Source: an uncultured Lysobacter sp.
Lineage (GTDB): Bacteria; Pseudomonadota; Gammaproteobacteria; Xanthomonadales; Xanthomonadaceae
Length of the DNA: 14,894 nt
Direction: 5' to 3'
Assembly: GCA_902805755.1 (NCBI GenBank)
Contig: CADCUA010000400.1
Coordinates: 1 to 14,894 of the forward strand
Part shown: piece after piece, positions 1 to 7,746 of the stretch
How positions within the stretch are numbered: the first letter of the stretch is position 1
How the letters are laid out: each line of letters starts with the position of its first letter
Notes under the pieces: generated by a model
The model's input: only the letters and a program-made list of their open reading frames with translations
Database searches by the model: none
What the model was told of the DNA's origin: nothing
Program-made: the position numbers and the translations under genes

Positions 1-874
1 CGATCAGCGTCGGCCCGGCAAGCAGCGCCGCCCAGCCGCCGAGGCGCTTGACCACCTCGCCCTGGTGCACCGTCACGAGCGACAAATTGACGCTTACCGC
101 AGCGGTCAGCATCTCGCGCAGGGTGTCGGTGGACTCGTTGATGCGCACGACATGGTCGTGCACGTCGCGGATGTACAGCTGCATCTCGTCATCGATCAGC
201 CCGCCGCGCGAGCGCGCGATCTGGCCGAGGATGTCCTGCAGCGGCGCGACCGCCATGCGCAGGTGGGTCAGTTCGCGCTTGAGGTCGTAGAGCTCGCGCA
301 CGGTGTCCTTGCGGAACTCGTCGGAGAACACCTCCTGCTCGAGCCCGTTGAGCGCCTGGTTGAACTCGTCGACGATCGGCATGAAGTTGTCGACGATCAG
401 GTCCAGCACCGCGTACAGCGCGGCGCCCGGCCCGTGCGAGAGCAGTTCCGGGTTGCGCTCCATGCGCGTGCGCGCGGTCGCATACGTGGTCGAGGCGCCG
501 TGGCGGACCGTAACCAGGTAGCGCGGCCCGATGAACGCATGCGTCTCGCCGAAGCGGATATGGCCATCGACCATCTGCGCCGTGTGCACGGCGAGGAACA
601 GCGAATTGCCGTACGCCTCGATCTTCGGCCGCTGGTGCGCGTGGTGCGCGTCCTCGACGGCAAGGTCGTGCAGGCCGAACTCCTCCTGCAACCTCGCGAG
701 CAGGGCGGCGTCCGGCTCGTACAGCCCGACCCAGACGAAGCTGCCGTCGTCGACCGCCAGGACGTCGCTGATCGAATCGAACGAGATGTCGCGCCGGGTG
801 CCGTCGCGGTCGTAGGCGACGCAATTGACGATGCAGCCGGAGTTCGCCGAGCCGGAAAAGGGGAGGTCGTTCAT
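1..874 (-). CDS. corA: CorA family magnesium/cobalt transporter (3' end outside window)
   Basis: CorA proteins are homopentameric inner-membrane channels for Mg2+ (also Co2+, Ni2+). The visible 291 residues are the cytoplasmic part. They begin MNDLPFSGSANSGCIVNC and include a conserved VEDAHHAHQRPKIEAYGNS segment near residues 73-91, then the long stalk helix with DLIVDNFMPIVDEFNQ and DELQ-like DDEMQLYIRDVHDHV. The last visible residues (VVKRLGGWAALLAGPTLI) are the start of the first membrane helix, so the GMN selectivity motif and second helix lie just beyond the left edge, probably 35-40 residues. The ATG at 874 sits 18 bases after the stop of the DUF4105/Lnb-like gene on the same strand, so it is probably the third gene of the corC operon. 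No strong Shine-Dalgarno is visible before the start. The CorA family call is firm; the exact ion is inferred from the family. Confidence 0.93.
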   Translation of the reverse strand, partial: MNDLPFSGSANSGCIVNCVAYDRDGTRRDISFDSISDVLAVDDGSFVWVGLYEPDAALLARLQEEFGLHDLAVEDAHHAHQRPKIEAYGNSLFLAVHTAQMVDGHIRFGETHAFIGPRYLVTVRHGASTTYATARTRMERNPELLSHGPGAALYAVLDLIVDNFMPIVDEFNQALNGLEQEVFSDEFRKDTVRELYDLKRELTHLRMAVAPLQDILGQIARSRGGLIDDEMQLYIRDVHDHVVRINESTDTLREMLTAAVSVNLSLVTVHQGEVVKRLGGWAALLAGPTLI

Positions 875-892
875 GGCGGCACCGTGCAAGGA

Positions 893-2140
893 TCAGGAAG
901 CGCGCTGCAAGACCGCGCGCGCAGGTGAGGATTGCGGCGAAAGGCGCGCGAGCCCGAGTGCGAGGCCCGCATGGATAGGCAGCAGGAGCGCTATCCAGTG
1001 GGCATTGCGCTGCGGGAAAACCGGCAGCCAGTGCAGGAACGGCGCGATTGCGGCGCACGCAACCACTGCGATCAGGGCCCAGGAGAACACCGGCCCCGGC
1101 CGCCTGCCGCGGGTGATCGCCCACGCACCGGGTAGCAGCAGCCAGCACAGCGGATTGAACAGCGCGAGGTTGTGATTCGCCCATCCGAAGCGGTGTTCGG
1201 TGCCGAACCAGATGAACAGCATCAACGACGCGGCAACCGCGCACACGATCCAGAACGGGATCGCGAGCCACGCCGTCAATCGTGGATGTCGGCGTCCACC
1301 GATCGCAGCCGCGATGCCGAGCGCGAGGCCCGCCAGCGCCCAGGGCCACCAGGGCTGCGCCTGCTCGCGTGGCTCCGGTGCGATGCGATGCGGCAGGACC
1401 GGCTGTTCCTCGCGCACGAGCAGGCCGCCCTGCGGGCCCGGCATCTCGCGCAGTGCGTCGGCCAGGCGCATCGGCACGAACGCGGTATCCCACATCGACA
1501 GCGGCCGGTCCGCCGCGGGACCCAGGCCGATATCGAAACCCAGCCACATCCAGAACGCCGGCGACGCCAGCCGCGTGGCCTCGCTGCGGTAGGTGTGACC
1601 CTGCGAACGGCCGTCGAGACGCCGCCGCAATCCGCCATCGAGCACGCGGTCGATCGCGTCGCGCACGCGCGTGGAGCAGTTGTCGAGGAAGTAGTCGTAG
1701 CGGTAGAACGCGTTCTCGGGCCGCGCGTTGACCGCCAGCGCATCGGCGAGCGCGTGCGCGCGTTCCGGTGGCAGGTCCAGCCACTGGATGGACACGCCGC
1801 GGCCGCCTTCGGAGTAAGTGATGAGGTCTTCTTCCAACGGCAGCGCGGCCAGCCGGTAGCGCATGTCGCCGCGTACGAACCGTGCGACGAAGTCGGGCGC
1901 GGTCGGATCGAAGAAGCCGAAGTTGTAGGACGTGGTGGCCCCGCTCAGCGGGTCCTGCACCACGATCGCATCATGGCCGAAGCGCTCGAAGAAGATCTCG
2001 CCCGGCTGCATGGTCGCAACGCCCACTCGCGGCGCGGCCGATACCCCGAGCGCTGTCGTCCACAAAAGCAGCAGGCATAGCGCCTGCAGCAGGCGAGTGG
2101 ACAACTTGCGCAGCCGGCGCCCGCTTTGCGTCTCACGCAT
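893..2140 (-). CDS. DUF4105 / Lnb-type membrane protein, candidate lipoprotein N-acyltransferase
   Basis: A 415-residue inner-membrane protein. Residues 12-36 form a signal sequence or first helix. Residues 40-250 are a periplasmic domain of the DUF4105 family, with the two hallmark motifs ERFGHDAI (His56) and YFLDNCSTRVRDAI (Cys155). Five hydrophobic segments follow at about 264-282, 288-313, 325-342, 352-373 and 379-399. The TEHRFGWANHNLALFNPL segment before the third resembles the conserved EHP...N...NPL loop of these proteins. From memory, this Pfam family is now named after Lnb, the Bacteroides enzyme that N-acylates lipoproteins and has a five-helix C-terminal domain; His56 and Cys155 would be the candidate catalytic pair. 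The ATG at 2140 overlaps the corC stop by 8 bases (ATGCGTGA), which suggests translational coupling; an upstream in-frame ATG at 2182 would lie inside corC and is less likely. In E. coli this position after corC is held by lnt. The family call is strong; the enzymatic role is inference. Confidence 0.85.
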   Translation of the reverse strand: MRETQSGRRLRKLSTRLLQALCLLLLWTTALGVSAAPRVGVATMQPGEIFFERFGHDAIVVQDPLSGATTSYNFGFFDPTAPDFVARFVRGDMRYRLAALPLEEDLITYSEGGRGVSIQWLDLPPERAHALADALAVNARPENAFYRYDYFLDNCSTRVRDAIDRVLDGGLRRRLDGRSQGHTYRSEATRLASPAFWMWLGFDIGLGPAADRPLSMWDTAFVPMRLADALREMPGPQGGLLVREEQPVLPHRIAPEPREQAQPWWPWALAGLALGIAAAIGGRRHPRLTAWLAIPFWIVCAVAASLMLFIWFGTEHRFGWANHNLALFNPLCWLLLPGAWAITRGRRPGPVFSWALIAVVACAAIAPFLHWLPVFPQRNAHWIALLLPIHAGLALGLARLSPQSSPARAVLQRAS

Positions 2141-2984
2141 CGCCCATGACGCCGACGTGGAACGCATGCACGCGACGCGCATCGGCGCCTGACACGCGGA
2201 ATACGAAGCGGTCCAGCGTCAGTTCTTCGCCCGCCTCGGGCAGGTGACCGATCGCTGCCGTGACCAGGCCGCCGATCGTGTCGTATTCGTCCTCGTCGAA
2301 ATCCGCGCCGAAGCGTTCGTTGAAATCGCAGATCGGCGTCAGCGCGTCGACGACGAACTGCCCGTCCGCCTGCGCGGCGATCAATGCGTTCGGATCTTCG
2401 GCGTCGTCATGCTCGTCGTCGATCTCGCCGACGATCTGTTCGAGCACGTCCTCGATGGTGACGAGGCCAGCCACGCCGCCGTGCTCGTCGATGACGATCG
2501 CCATGTGGTTGCGCGACTGGCGGAACTCGCGCAGCAGCACGTCCAGGCGCTTGGACTCGGGAATCAGCACCGCCGGACGCAGCAGTTCATGGATCGTCGC
2601 GGGGCCGAAGTCGGCGACGACGCCGCGCAGCAGGTCCTTCGCGAGCAGGATGCCGAGGATGTGGTCCTTGTCTTCCGCATGAACGGGGAAGCGCGAATGG
2701 CCGGACTCGACCACGCGCTTCATCAGCTCCAGCAGGCTGGCCCCGGCGGGCAGGGACACCATCTGCGAGCGCGGGATCATGACGTCGCCGACCGAAAGGT
2801 CGGAAACCGCGATCGCGCCTTCCATCATGTTCAGCGTGTCGGCCGCGATCAGGCCGTCGGCCTGCGCGTCGCGAAGCAGTTCGACAAGGTCTTCGCGGTT
2901 CGTCGGCTCGCCGGACAGGGCGGAGCTGATACGGTCCAGCCAGGATCGGCGTTCCGGTACCGCGGTACTGTGATCTTCGGACAT
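2133..2984 (-). CDS. corC: CorC/YbeX family CBS-domain protein
   Basis: A 283-residue soluble protein, close to the roughly 290 residues of E. coli YbeX/CorC. After a charged N-terminal helix region it has paired CBS domains at about 68-125 (VGDVMIPRSQMVSL, SGHSRFPV, GILLAKDLL) and 132-188 (LRPAVLIPESKRLDVLL, HMAIVIDEHGGVAGLVTIEDVLEQIVGEI). A C-terminal CorC_HlyC domain follows at about 205-280 (DEYDTIGGLVTAAIGHLPEAGEEL). It has no membrane segment. CorC proteins were linked to Mg2+/Co2+ efflux with CorA and, in E. coli, to ribosome-associated functions through the ybeZ-ybeY-ybeX-lnt cluster. The reading frame stays open upstream to 3617, but similarity to the family starts at the ATG at 2984 and the extra residues look like non-coding translation. 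It is the first gene of the operon with the DUF4105/Lnb-like gene and corA. A C-rich run lies just upstream and no good ribosome binding site is visible. Confidence 0.93.
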   Translation of the reverse strand: MSEDHSTAVPERRSWLDRISSALSGEPTNREDLVELLRDAQADGLIAADTLNMMEGAIAVSDLSVGDVMIPRSQMVSLPAGASLLELMKRVVESGHSRFPVHAEDKDHILGILLAKDLLRGVVADFGPATIHELLRPAVLIPESKRLDVLLREFRQSRNHMAIVIDEHGGVAGLVTIEDVLEQIVGEIDDEHDDAEDPNALIAAQADGQFVVDALTPICDFNERFGADFDEDEYDTIGGLVTAAIGHLPEAGEELTLDRFVFRVSGADARRVHAFHVGVMGDA

Positions 2985-3021
2985 GATGGGGGGGCGGGGA
3001 CTCCGCAAGGGGGGCGCGCCG

Positions 3022-3027
3022 ATTTTA
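3022..3027 (-). promoter_or_regulatory. candidate -10 element for the corC operon
   Basis: Read on the minus strand the bases are TAAAAT, five of six matches to TATAAT, a rare AT-rich hexamer in this GC-rich intergenic stretch and 38 bases before the corC ATG. No convincing -35 hexamer lies 16-18 bases further upstream. The rest of the gap 2985-3209 holds a C-rich run, a 6-bp hairpin (3039-3044 with 3052-3057) and nothing else recognised. Confidence 0.25.
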
Positions 3028-3209
3028 GCGCCTAGTTGGCCGCTTCCTGTGAGCGGCGGGCAACCCGGCGTCCTGCGATCGGGTGGACAGGCGCCTGTTT
3101 CGGCACGGGGCGGCAAGCACGGTGTTGTGCGACGTGGCCGGTCGTGGTTGTGTTGGGCGTGTGATTGTCCGATGCCGAGAGGCGTCAATGCACAGGGAGC
3201 GTGCAGTCC

Positions 3210-4517
3210 ATGTGGAAGCTCATCGGAAAGTCCGCGCTGGTGCTGGGGCTGCTCGCCGGCGGCTGCGGCGGCGCGGGGCACCCTGTGTCCCGGCGGGCCG
3301 CGTCGGCGATCGACCTGGCGCAGTCCACCGGCGTCACGGCCGGCGACCGGATCGACGGCCTCGACCTCGCGCTCGACGCGCAGGGCAATCTGCATGCGGT
3401 CTGGCGCCACACCCATGGCCGCGAAGGCGCATCGCGCGGGCGCTTGATGTACCGCCGCGGCAGTGGCAAGCCGCTGCGCTGGAGCGCACCGGTCGTTATT
3501 TCCACCGTGGCGCCGGGCATGCCGCAGGTCGTCGCACGCGCAAACGGCGTGCATGTGTTCGCAGGCCCACGGCTGCATCACTGGCAGCTGACGGAGCCGG
3601 GCAGGGTGCACGAGCACGGAGCGCTGCTCGACCGTGCAGCGCCGCAGGTGGACGCATTCGACGCGCTTGCGGCAGGGAATGGGATCTCGATCGTGTTCCG
3701 CACGTCGCCGCTACGCAGTGGCCTGGGCCTTTACGGGCTGCACTGGACGCAGGGCGGTGCGGCGGCGCCGCGGCCAATCGCTCAAGCCCTGCCGTCGTCT
3801 TCCCCGGGAAGGGCGGTGCCCAAACTCCACGGCGCGGCCGGTCGGTTGCTGGCGATATGGACGGAGACCCGTTCCTCGGGCGCGTTCGATGCCAGCAGCG
3901 GGGTCACCTCGTTCCAGGCGAGGGATGAAATTCTTGCCTCATGGAGCACGGACGGCGGCGTTCACTGGTCGCCTCCCGCGCGTGTCGCCAGCACGCCCGG
4001 TTCAGACGTGGCAGCCGTCGCCGTTGCGGATTCAGGCGGGTCGCCAGTGGTGTTCTACGCGGCCCATGGGGTCTTCTCCAGCCACTGGCAGGGCAACGCG
4101 TGGTCGCCTGCAGCGCAGCGCGCGGACCACTCAGCGCAATCGGCACCAGGTGCGACGGATATCACCGCGGTGACAGCCGCTTCGTGCGAGGGTGCGCCAG
4201 CCGTCGCCTGGGCCGACGCCCGCCATCGCCGCACGGACCGGCGCTGGTGGAATCCGCTCGGCGGCGCGCCCTGGTCCGACAACCCGGACTGGGCGAACAA
4301 CGACGTGTTCGTAATCGAACGCGCATTCGCCCGACAGGCAGGTGGGCCCCGCCCGCAGCGCCTGACCCAGGACGGCTCGTATACCGGCGAAATCGCGATG
4401 ACCGCACGTGACGGACGACTGGTCGTCCTCCACAGCGGTCAGGCGCGCGTCGGCAAATCGCGGCACGACGCAAATGCCGCGCCCCATCTCCTGCAGTCCC
4501 TAGTTCCCTGCAGTTGA
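3210..4517 (+). CDS. exported lipoprotein with Asp-box (BNR-like) beta-propeller features
   Basis: A 435-residue protein of unknown specific function. The ATG at 3210 is chosen because AGGGAG lies at 3194-3199 and it opens directly on a lipoprotein signal (MWKLIGKSALVLGLLAGGC, lipidated Cys19, followed by Gly so probably outer-membrane sorted). An in-frame ATG at 3165 would bury the signal. The mature part is rich in short beta-strand patterns ending in W. One clear Asp-box, STDGGVHWSPP (residues 246-256), and a degenerate one near Trp91 (GSGKPLRWSAPV) suggest a sialidase-like beta-propeller fold. Sialidase catalytic residues are not recognisable, so binding or structural roles are equally possible. 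It ends 58 bases before the lipase gene on the same strand; the two may be co-transcribed, and a hairpin lies in the gap. As a lipoprotein it is a plausible substrate of the lipoprotein acylation machinery. Confidence 0.8.
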   Translation: MWKLIGKSALVLGLLAGGCGGAGHPVSRRAASAIDLAQSTGVTAGDRIDGLDLALDAQGNLHAVWRHTHGREGASRGRLMYRRGSGKPLRWSAPVVISTVAPGMPQVVARANGVHVFAGPRLHHWQLTEPGRVHEHGALLDRAAPQVDAFDALAAGNGISIVFRTSPLRSGLGLYGLHWTQGGAAAPRPIAQALPSSSPGRAVPKLHGAAGRLLAIWTETRSSGAFDASSGVTSFQARDEILASWSTDGGVHWSPPARVASTPGSDVAAVAVADSGGSPVVFYAAHGVFSSHWQGNAWSPAAQRADHSAQSAPGATDITAVTAASCEGAPAVAWADARHRRTDRRWWNPLGGAPWSDNPDWANNDVFVIERAFARQAGGPRPQRLTQDGSYTGEIAMTARDGRLVVLHSGQARVGKSRHDANAAPHLLQSLVPCS

Positions 4518-4523
4518 ACCTGC

Positions 4524-4540
4524 GCCGGGCAGGACCCGGC
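4524..4540 (+). other. 6-bp hairpin between lipoprotein and lipase genes
   Basis: GCCGGG (4524-4529) and CCCGGC (4535-4540) form a perfect stem with loop CAGGA, starting 7 bases after the lipoprotein stop codon. No T-run follows, so this is more likely an mRNA-processing or partial attenuation element than a full intrinsic terminator. Confidence 0.35.
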
Positions 4541-4561
4541 ATCCGTAGATCCATCAACGCC

Positions 4562-4569
4562 AAGGAGAG
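4562..4569 (+). promoter_or_regulatory. strong ribosome binding site of the lipase gene
   Basis: AAGGAGAG lies 6 bases before the ATG at 4576, a near-perfect anti-16S complement and the best Shine-Dalgarno in the window. It fixes the lipase start. Confidence 0.75.
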
Positions 4570-4575
4570 GTAAAG

Positions 4576-7500
4576 ATGTTGATTCAACGATCAGGCGTGG
4601 TCCTGGTGACCACGCTGCTGTGTGGCGCGGCGACCGCCCGCGACCCCAGGCCCGGCGAGCCCGGTTACGTGGACATCGCGCCAAAACCGACGATCTCCGC
4701 GCTCGCGACCGCCCGCGTGGGTAGCTCGCCGTTCAACCCGCCCGATGCGACCGACACATCGTTCGTGGTCGACGCAGGCTCGGGCCTGGATACAGGCTGC
4801 ACATTCCGCAGCGGCGGACCGCTGCGGATCCAGCTCCCCGTCGACCGGGCATTCACCCCTGACGACATAGGCAGGCTCAGGCAGAACGGTCTGATCTCCG
4901 AAAAGGCGATCATCCGCATGCCGGCCTACGACATCGATTTCAGCGGTGGCGGCTCGCAATACCAGCCGGAGCGCGACCGGGTGTACTTCAACGGCCGGCC
5001 CGTGCCGGAGGAGTTCCTGACCGGTGGCGACGGCATCTGGAAACTCAACACCTTCCAGGTGCCGATCGAATGGGTCAACTTCCGCGCGCCGGGCGAAGGA
5101 ACGACGCCCGGACAGAACGAGATCCGCATCGACATCGACACCGCGAACTCGGAAGAAGTCTGGTGCACGGCGATCGACTGGACGGCGCTGACGTTCAGCG
5201 CGGTGCGCCCGGTGGTGATGGCGCACGGCATCCTGTCGGACAACTCGGTCTGGCGCGACGTGTGGGTTTCGAACCTGCAGGCCTCCGGCGTACCCGTCAG
5301 CAACGACATCAACCCCAGCATGGGCAACCTGGACAGTATCCAGAGCAATGCGGGCAAGATCGGCGGCGCTGTTGCGAAGGCAAAGCGGCGCTGGGGCGTG
5401 GACAAGGTCAACCTCGTCACGCACAGCAAGGGTGGGCTGGATTCCCGTCATTACGTCGAAAGCGCGAAGGATGTGGAGACGCTGGTGCAGCTCGGCACGC
5501 CGAACGCCGGCAGCCCGCTGGCCGATCTCGCACAGGGCATCGTGCTGGGCGGCTTCGGGCTGGGTGGTGGCGTGGTGGTCAATGCACTTGCAGGTCGTGC
5601 AGGCGTGCAGCTGACAAGGCCATACATGGCGATGTACAACTTCTCCCACGGCTACAACCCGAAGGTCGGCTACAACGCGATGGCCGGCGTGTACGACGCG
5701 CGCTGCACGTTCTGCATCAACGGGATGCTCAATCGCATCGTGGGGCCGGGCGACACGATCGTACCGATCACCTCGGTGCACGCGCTGCCGTACCTGCGCA
5801 AGTTCCGCTTCGATTCGGCCGGCGCGAACCGCGAGGCGACACACACCGCGATCGAGAAATCGTTCTCGGTGTTCCGCATCATGAACCCGCTGGTCAGCAC
5901 CCCGTCCGCGCAGCAGATGGCGGCGACCATCGCGCCGGACCCGGCACCGCGTACGGAAACCGCGATCGGTACCGTATCCGCGGGGCAGGTCCAGACGCGG
6001 ACGGTGATCGTCGATGAGCGCATGGCGATGATCTCGATGCTGTATCCCGCCGGTGAGCTGGGGCTGACGCTGGTATCACCTTCCGGGCGACGCATCGATC
6101 CCGCGGTTGCAGCATCCGATGCAGGCGTGGATTACGACGCGGGCGACATCCCCGGCGGGCGGCAGGCCGCTTATTCGCTGCTCGATGCGGAACCGGGTGC
6201 GTGGACGGTCGAGGTCACCGGGATCTCCGGCACCGAGATCGATTACGGAGTGACCGCCTGGATGCAGGACGCGCGGCTCACGCTTGCCGGCGGCTTTGCA
6301 CGACAGTCGATCGCCAGTGGCCAGCCGCTGACACTGGAGGCGGTGCTGCGTGAGCAGGGTGTTCCGGTGCTCGGTGCGACGGTGTACGCGCTCGTGGCAT
6401 CGCCGTCGGGCGCGCTGGTGGGCGTGACGCTGCGCGATGACGGCAGCCTGGGCGACGCGGTCGCGGGCGACGGCATCTACGGCGCACGGCATTCGCAGAC
6501 GTCGCAGTCCGGCCTCTACCGCGTGCTGTATGTCGCCGAAGGACGTGACAGCCGCGGCCTGCGCTTCAGTCGCGAGGACTTCGACCTGGCCAGCGTCAGC
6601 GATGGCGGGCTGCAGGTGACGGGCTTCAGCGACGCCGGGCGCGACACCAACGGCAATGGCTACTTCGATGAACTCGTGGTGCAGGCTCGCGTGCACTCCG
6701 ATGCGGGTGGTGAGCACCAGATCGTCGCCACGCTCGCCGACGCACTCGGCAACGTGCATCAGGCCACAGTCCGCCAGACACTGGCAGCGGGGGACAACGT
6801 GGTCGACCTGGTGTTCGAGGGTCGCGACTTCTACCGCAATCGCACCGATGGCCCGTATGTACTCACCACGCTCCGCATGGCCCAGGTGCGCGACATGGAC
6901 CTGTTGCCGGTGGTGGACCTCGAGTCGGCCCATTCGACCAGCGCCTACGGATACCGGCTGTTCGAGCATGACCGCATCGGGCTCGCCGGCACCGGCAGTG
7001 CGACCGGCGTGGACTACAACGGCAATGGTCTGTTCGATGCGCTGGAGATTGCGGTCGATGTGGATCTCGAGCAGGCCGGCTACTACAACTGGTCCGCGCA
7101 GCTCTCGGACCGGAGCGGAACGCGGCTCGGCTTCCATTCGGGCGCTGCGTACCTGCAGGCCGGCCGTAACGCGCTGCGTTTCAGCTTTCCTGGCGAAGCG
7201 ATCGGTCGCAACGGTGAGGACGGGCCGTATGTCGTGACGGACCTGCTCGCGTTCGGTGCAGGGACAAGCCTGGTTGCGAACGAAGCATTCGTGGCCGAGC
7301 CGTTCCAGGCAAGCCAGTTCGAAGGCTACGCGCGCGACCGCACGCCCCCCGTCCTGCGCCTGTCCACCGATCCGAGCCAGCTGTGGCCGGCGAACCACCG
7401 CCTGGTGCCGGTGCAGGTGAAGGTGGATGTCGAGGACGATCGCGATCCACAGCCGGTGGTGACGCTGGTGTCCGTTGTTTCGAACGAAGCCGACAACGGC

Positions 7501-7695
7501 CTCGGCGATGGCGACACCGCGCAGGATGTGCAGCAGGCAAGCATCGGAACCGATGACCGCGCCGTGCAGTTGCGTGCGGAGCGGAGCGGCACGGGCACGG
7601 GCCGCGTGTACACGCTGACGTACCAGGCGCGCGACGCCGCCGGCAATGTCAGCACCGCGACGGTCACCGTGACCGTGCCGTTCTCGCGGTCCTGA
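4576..7695 (+). CDS. secreted multi-domain lipase/esterase (alpha/beta hydrolase)
   Basis: A 1039-residue secreted protein. A Sec signal peptide ends near Ala22 (GAATA). Residues 23-210 are a beta-rich N-terminal domain ending in WCTAIDW. Residues about 211-440 are an alpha/beta hydrolase with oxyanion motif AHGIL (His217-Gly218), nucleophile elbow THSKGG (Ser284), probable acid Asp393 in GPGDTIVP and probable His423 in EATHTAI. This is the lipase class with a lid-like Gly-rich segment after LGTPNAGSP. About 455-565 resembles a PPC-type beta domain, and 570-670 an Ig-like domain with GDAVAGDGIYGAR. Two related units follow, offset by about 123 residues, with Ca-binding-like DTNGNGYFDEL (690-700) and DYNGNGLFDAL (813-823), each followed by DGPYV. 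The C-terminus (about 923-1039) is a domain with LWPANH and AGNVSTATVTVTVP. No membrane anchor or sorting signal is visible. It probably acts on ester or lipid substrates outside the cell; the substrate is unknown. Confidence 0.88.
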   Translation: MLIQRSGVVLVTTLLCGAATARDPRPGEPGYVDIAPKPTISALATARVGSSPFNPPDATDTSFVVDAGSGLDTGCTFRSGGPLRIQLPVDRAFTPDDIGRLRQNGLISEKAIIRMPAYDIDFSGGGSQYQPERDRVYFNGRPVPEEFLTGGDGIWKLNTFQVPIEWVNFRAPGEGTTPGQNEIRIDIDTANSEEVWCTAIDWTALTFSAVRPVVMAHGILSDNSVWRDVWVSNLQASGVPVSNDINPSMGNLDSIQSNAGKIGGAVAKAKRRWGVDKVNLVTHSKGGLDSRHYVESAKDVETLVQLGTPNAGSPLADLAQGIVLGGFGLGGGVVVNALAGRAGVQLTRPYMAMYNFSHGYNPKVGYNAMAGVYDARCTFCINGMLNRIVGPGDTIVPITSVHALPYLRKFRFDSAGANREATHTAIEKSFSVFRIMNPLVSTPSAQQMAATIAPDPAPRTETAIGTVSAGQVQTRTVIVDERMAMISMLYPAGELGLTLVSPSGRRIDPAVAASDAGVDYDAGDIPGGRQAAYSLLDAEPGAWTVEVTGISGTEIDYGVTAWMQDARLTLAGGFARQSIASGQPLTLEAVLREQGVPVLGATVYALVASPSGALVGVTLRDDGSLGDAVAGDGIYGARHSQTSQSGLYRVLYVAEGRDSRGLRFSREDFDLASVSDGGLQVTGFSDAGRDTNGNGYFDELVVQARVHSDAGGEHQIVATLADALGNVHQATVRQTLAAGDNVVDLVFEGRDFYRNRTDGPYVLTTLRMAQVRDMDLLPVVDLESAHSTSAYGYRLFEHDRIGLAGTGSATGVDYNGNGLFDALEIAVDVDLEQAGYYNWSAQLSDRSGTRLGFHSGAAYLQAGRNALRFSFPGEAIGRNGEDGPYVVTDLLAFGAGTSLVANEAFVAEPFQASQFEGYARDRTPPVLRLSTDPSQLWPANHRLVPVQVKVDVEDDRDPQPVVTLVSVVSNEADNGLGDGDTAQDVQQASIGTDDRAVQLRAERSGTGTGRVYTLTYQARDAAGNVSTATVTVTVPFSRS
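6631..7254 (+). repeat. tandem protein-level repeat in lipase (two calcium-loop domains)
   Basis: Two units encoded in tandem share a DxNGNGxFDxLxxxxxV loop at the start (Asp690 and Asp813) and a DGPYVxT motif near the end (Asp758 and Asp882). The spacing inside each unit is almost equal (68 and 69 residues). The DxNGNGxFD pattern resembles EF-hand/dockerin-type calcium loops. The repeat is diverged at DNA level, so it is an old duplication. Confidence 0.65.
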
Positions 7696-7707
7696 TCGAC
7701 GCGTGAT

Positions 7708-7746
7708 CGAACCGGGCGGCGGCTTGCCTGCCGCCCGGTTCGTTTT
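7708..7746 (+). terminator. intrinsic terminator of the lipase gene
   Basis: A 13-bp perfect stem pairs 7708-7720 (CGAACCGGGCGGC) with 7730-7742 around a 9-base loop, and TTTTC follows at 7743. It starts 12 bases after the lipase stop and ends at the stop codon of convergent ybeY. On the minus strand there is no T-run after the stem, so it serves mainly the lipase transcript, though the stem could also slow the ybeY transcript. Confidence 0.8.

Noticed and set aside
65..928. 287-residue plus-strand open frame opposite corA
   Set aside because: The minus strand gives a clear CorA sequence through the same bases.
2985..3617. Upstream extension of the corC frame
   Set aside because: The added residues have no family similarity and overlap the divergent lipoprotein gene; CorC similarity and normal length start at 2984.
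4591..5844. 417-residue minus-strand open frame opposite the lipase catalytic domain
   Set aside because: Shadow frame; the plus strand has the signal peptide, a strong ribosome binding site and the serine hydrolase motifs.
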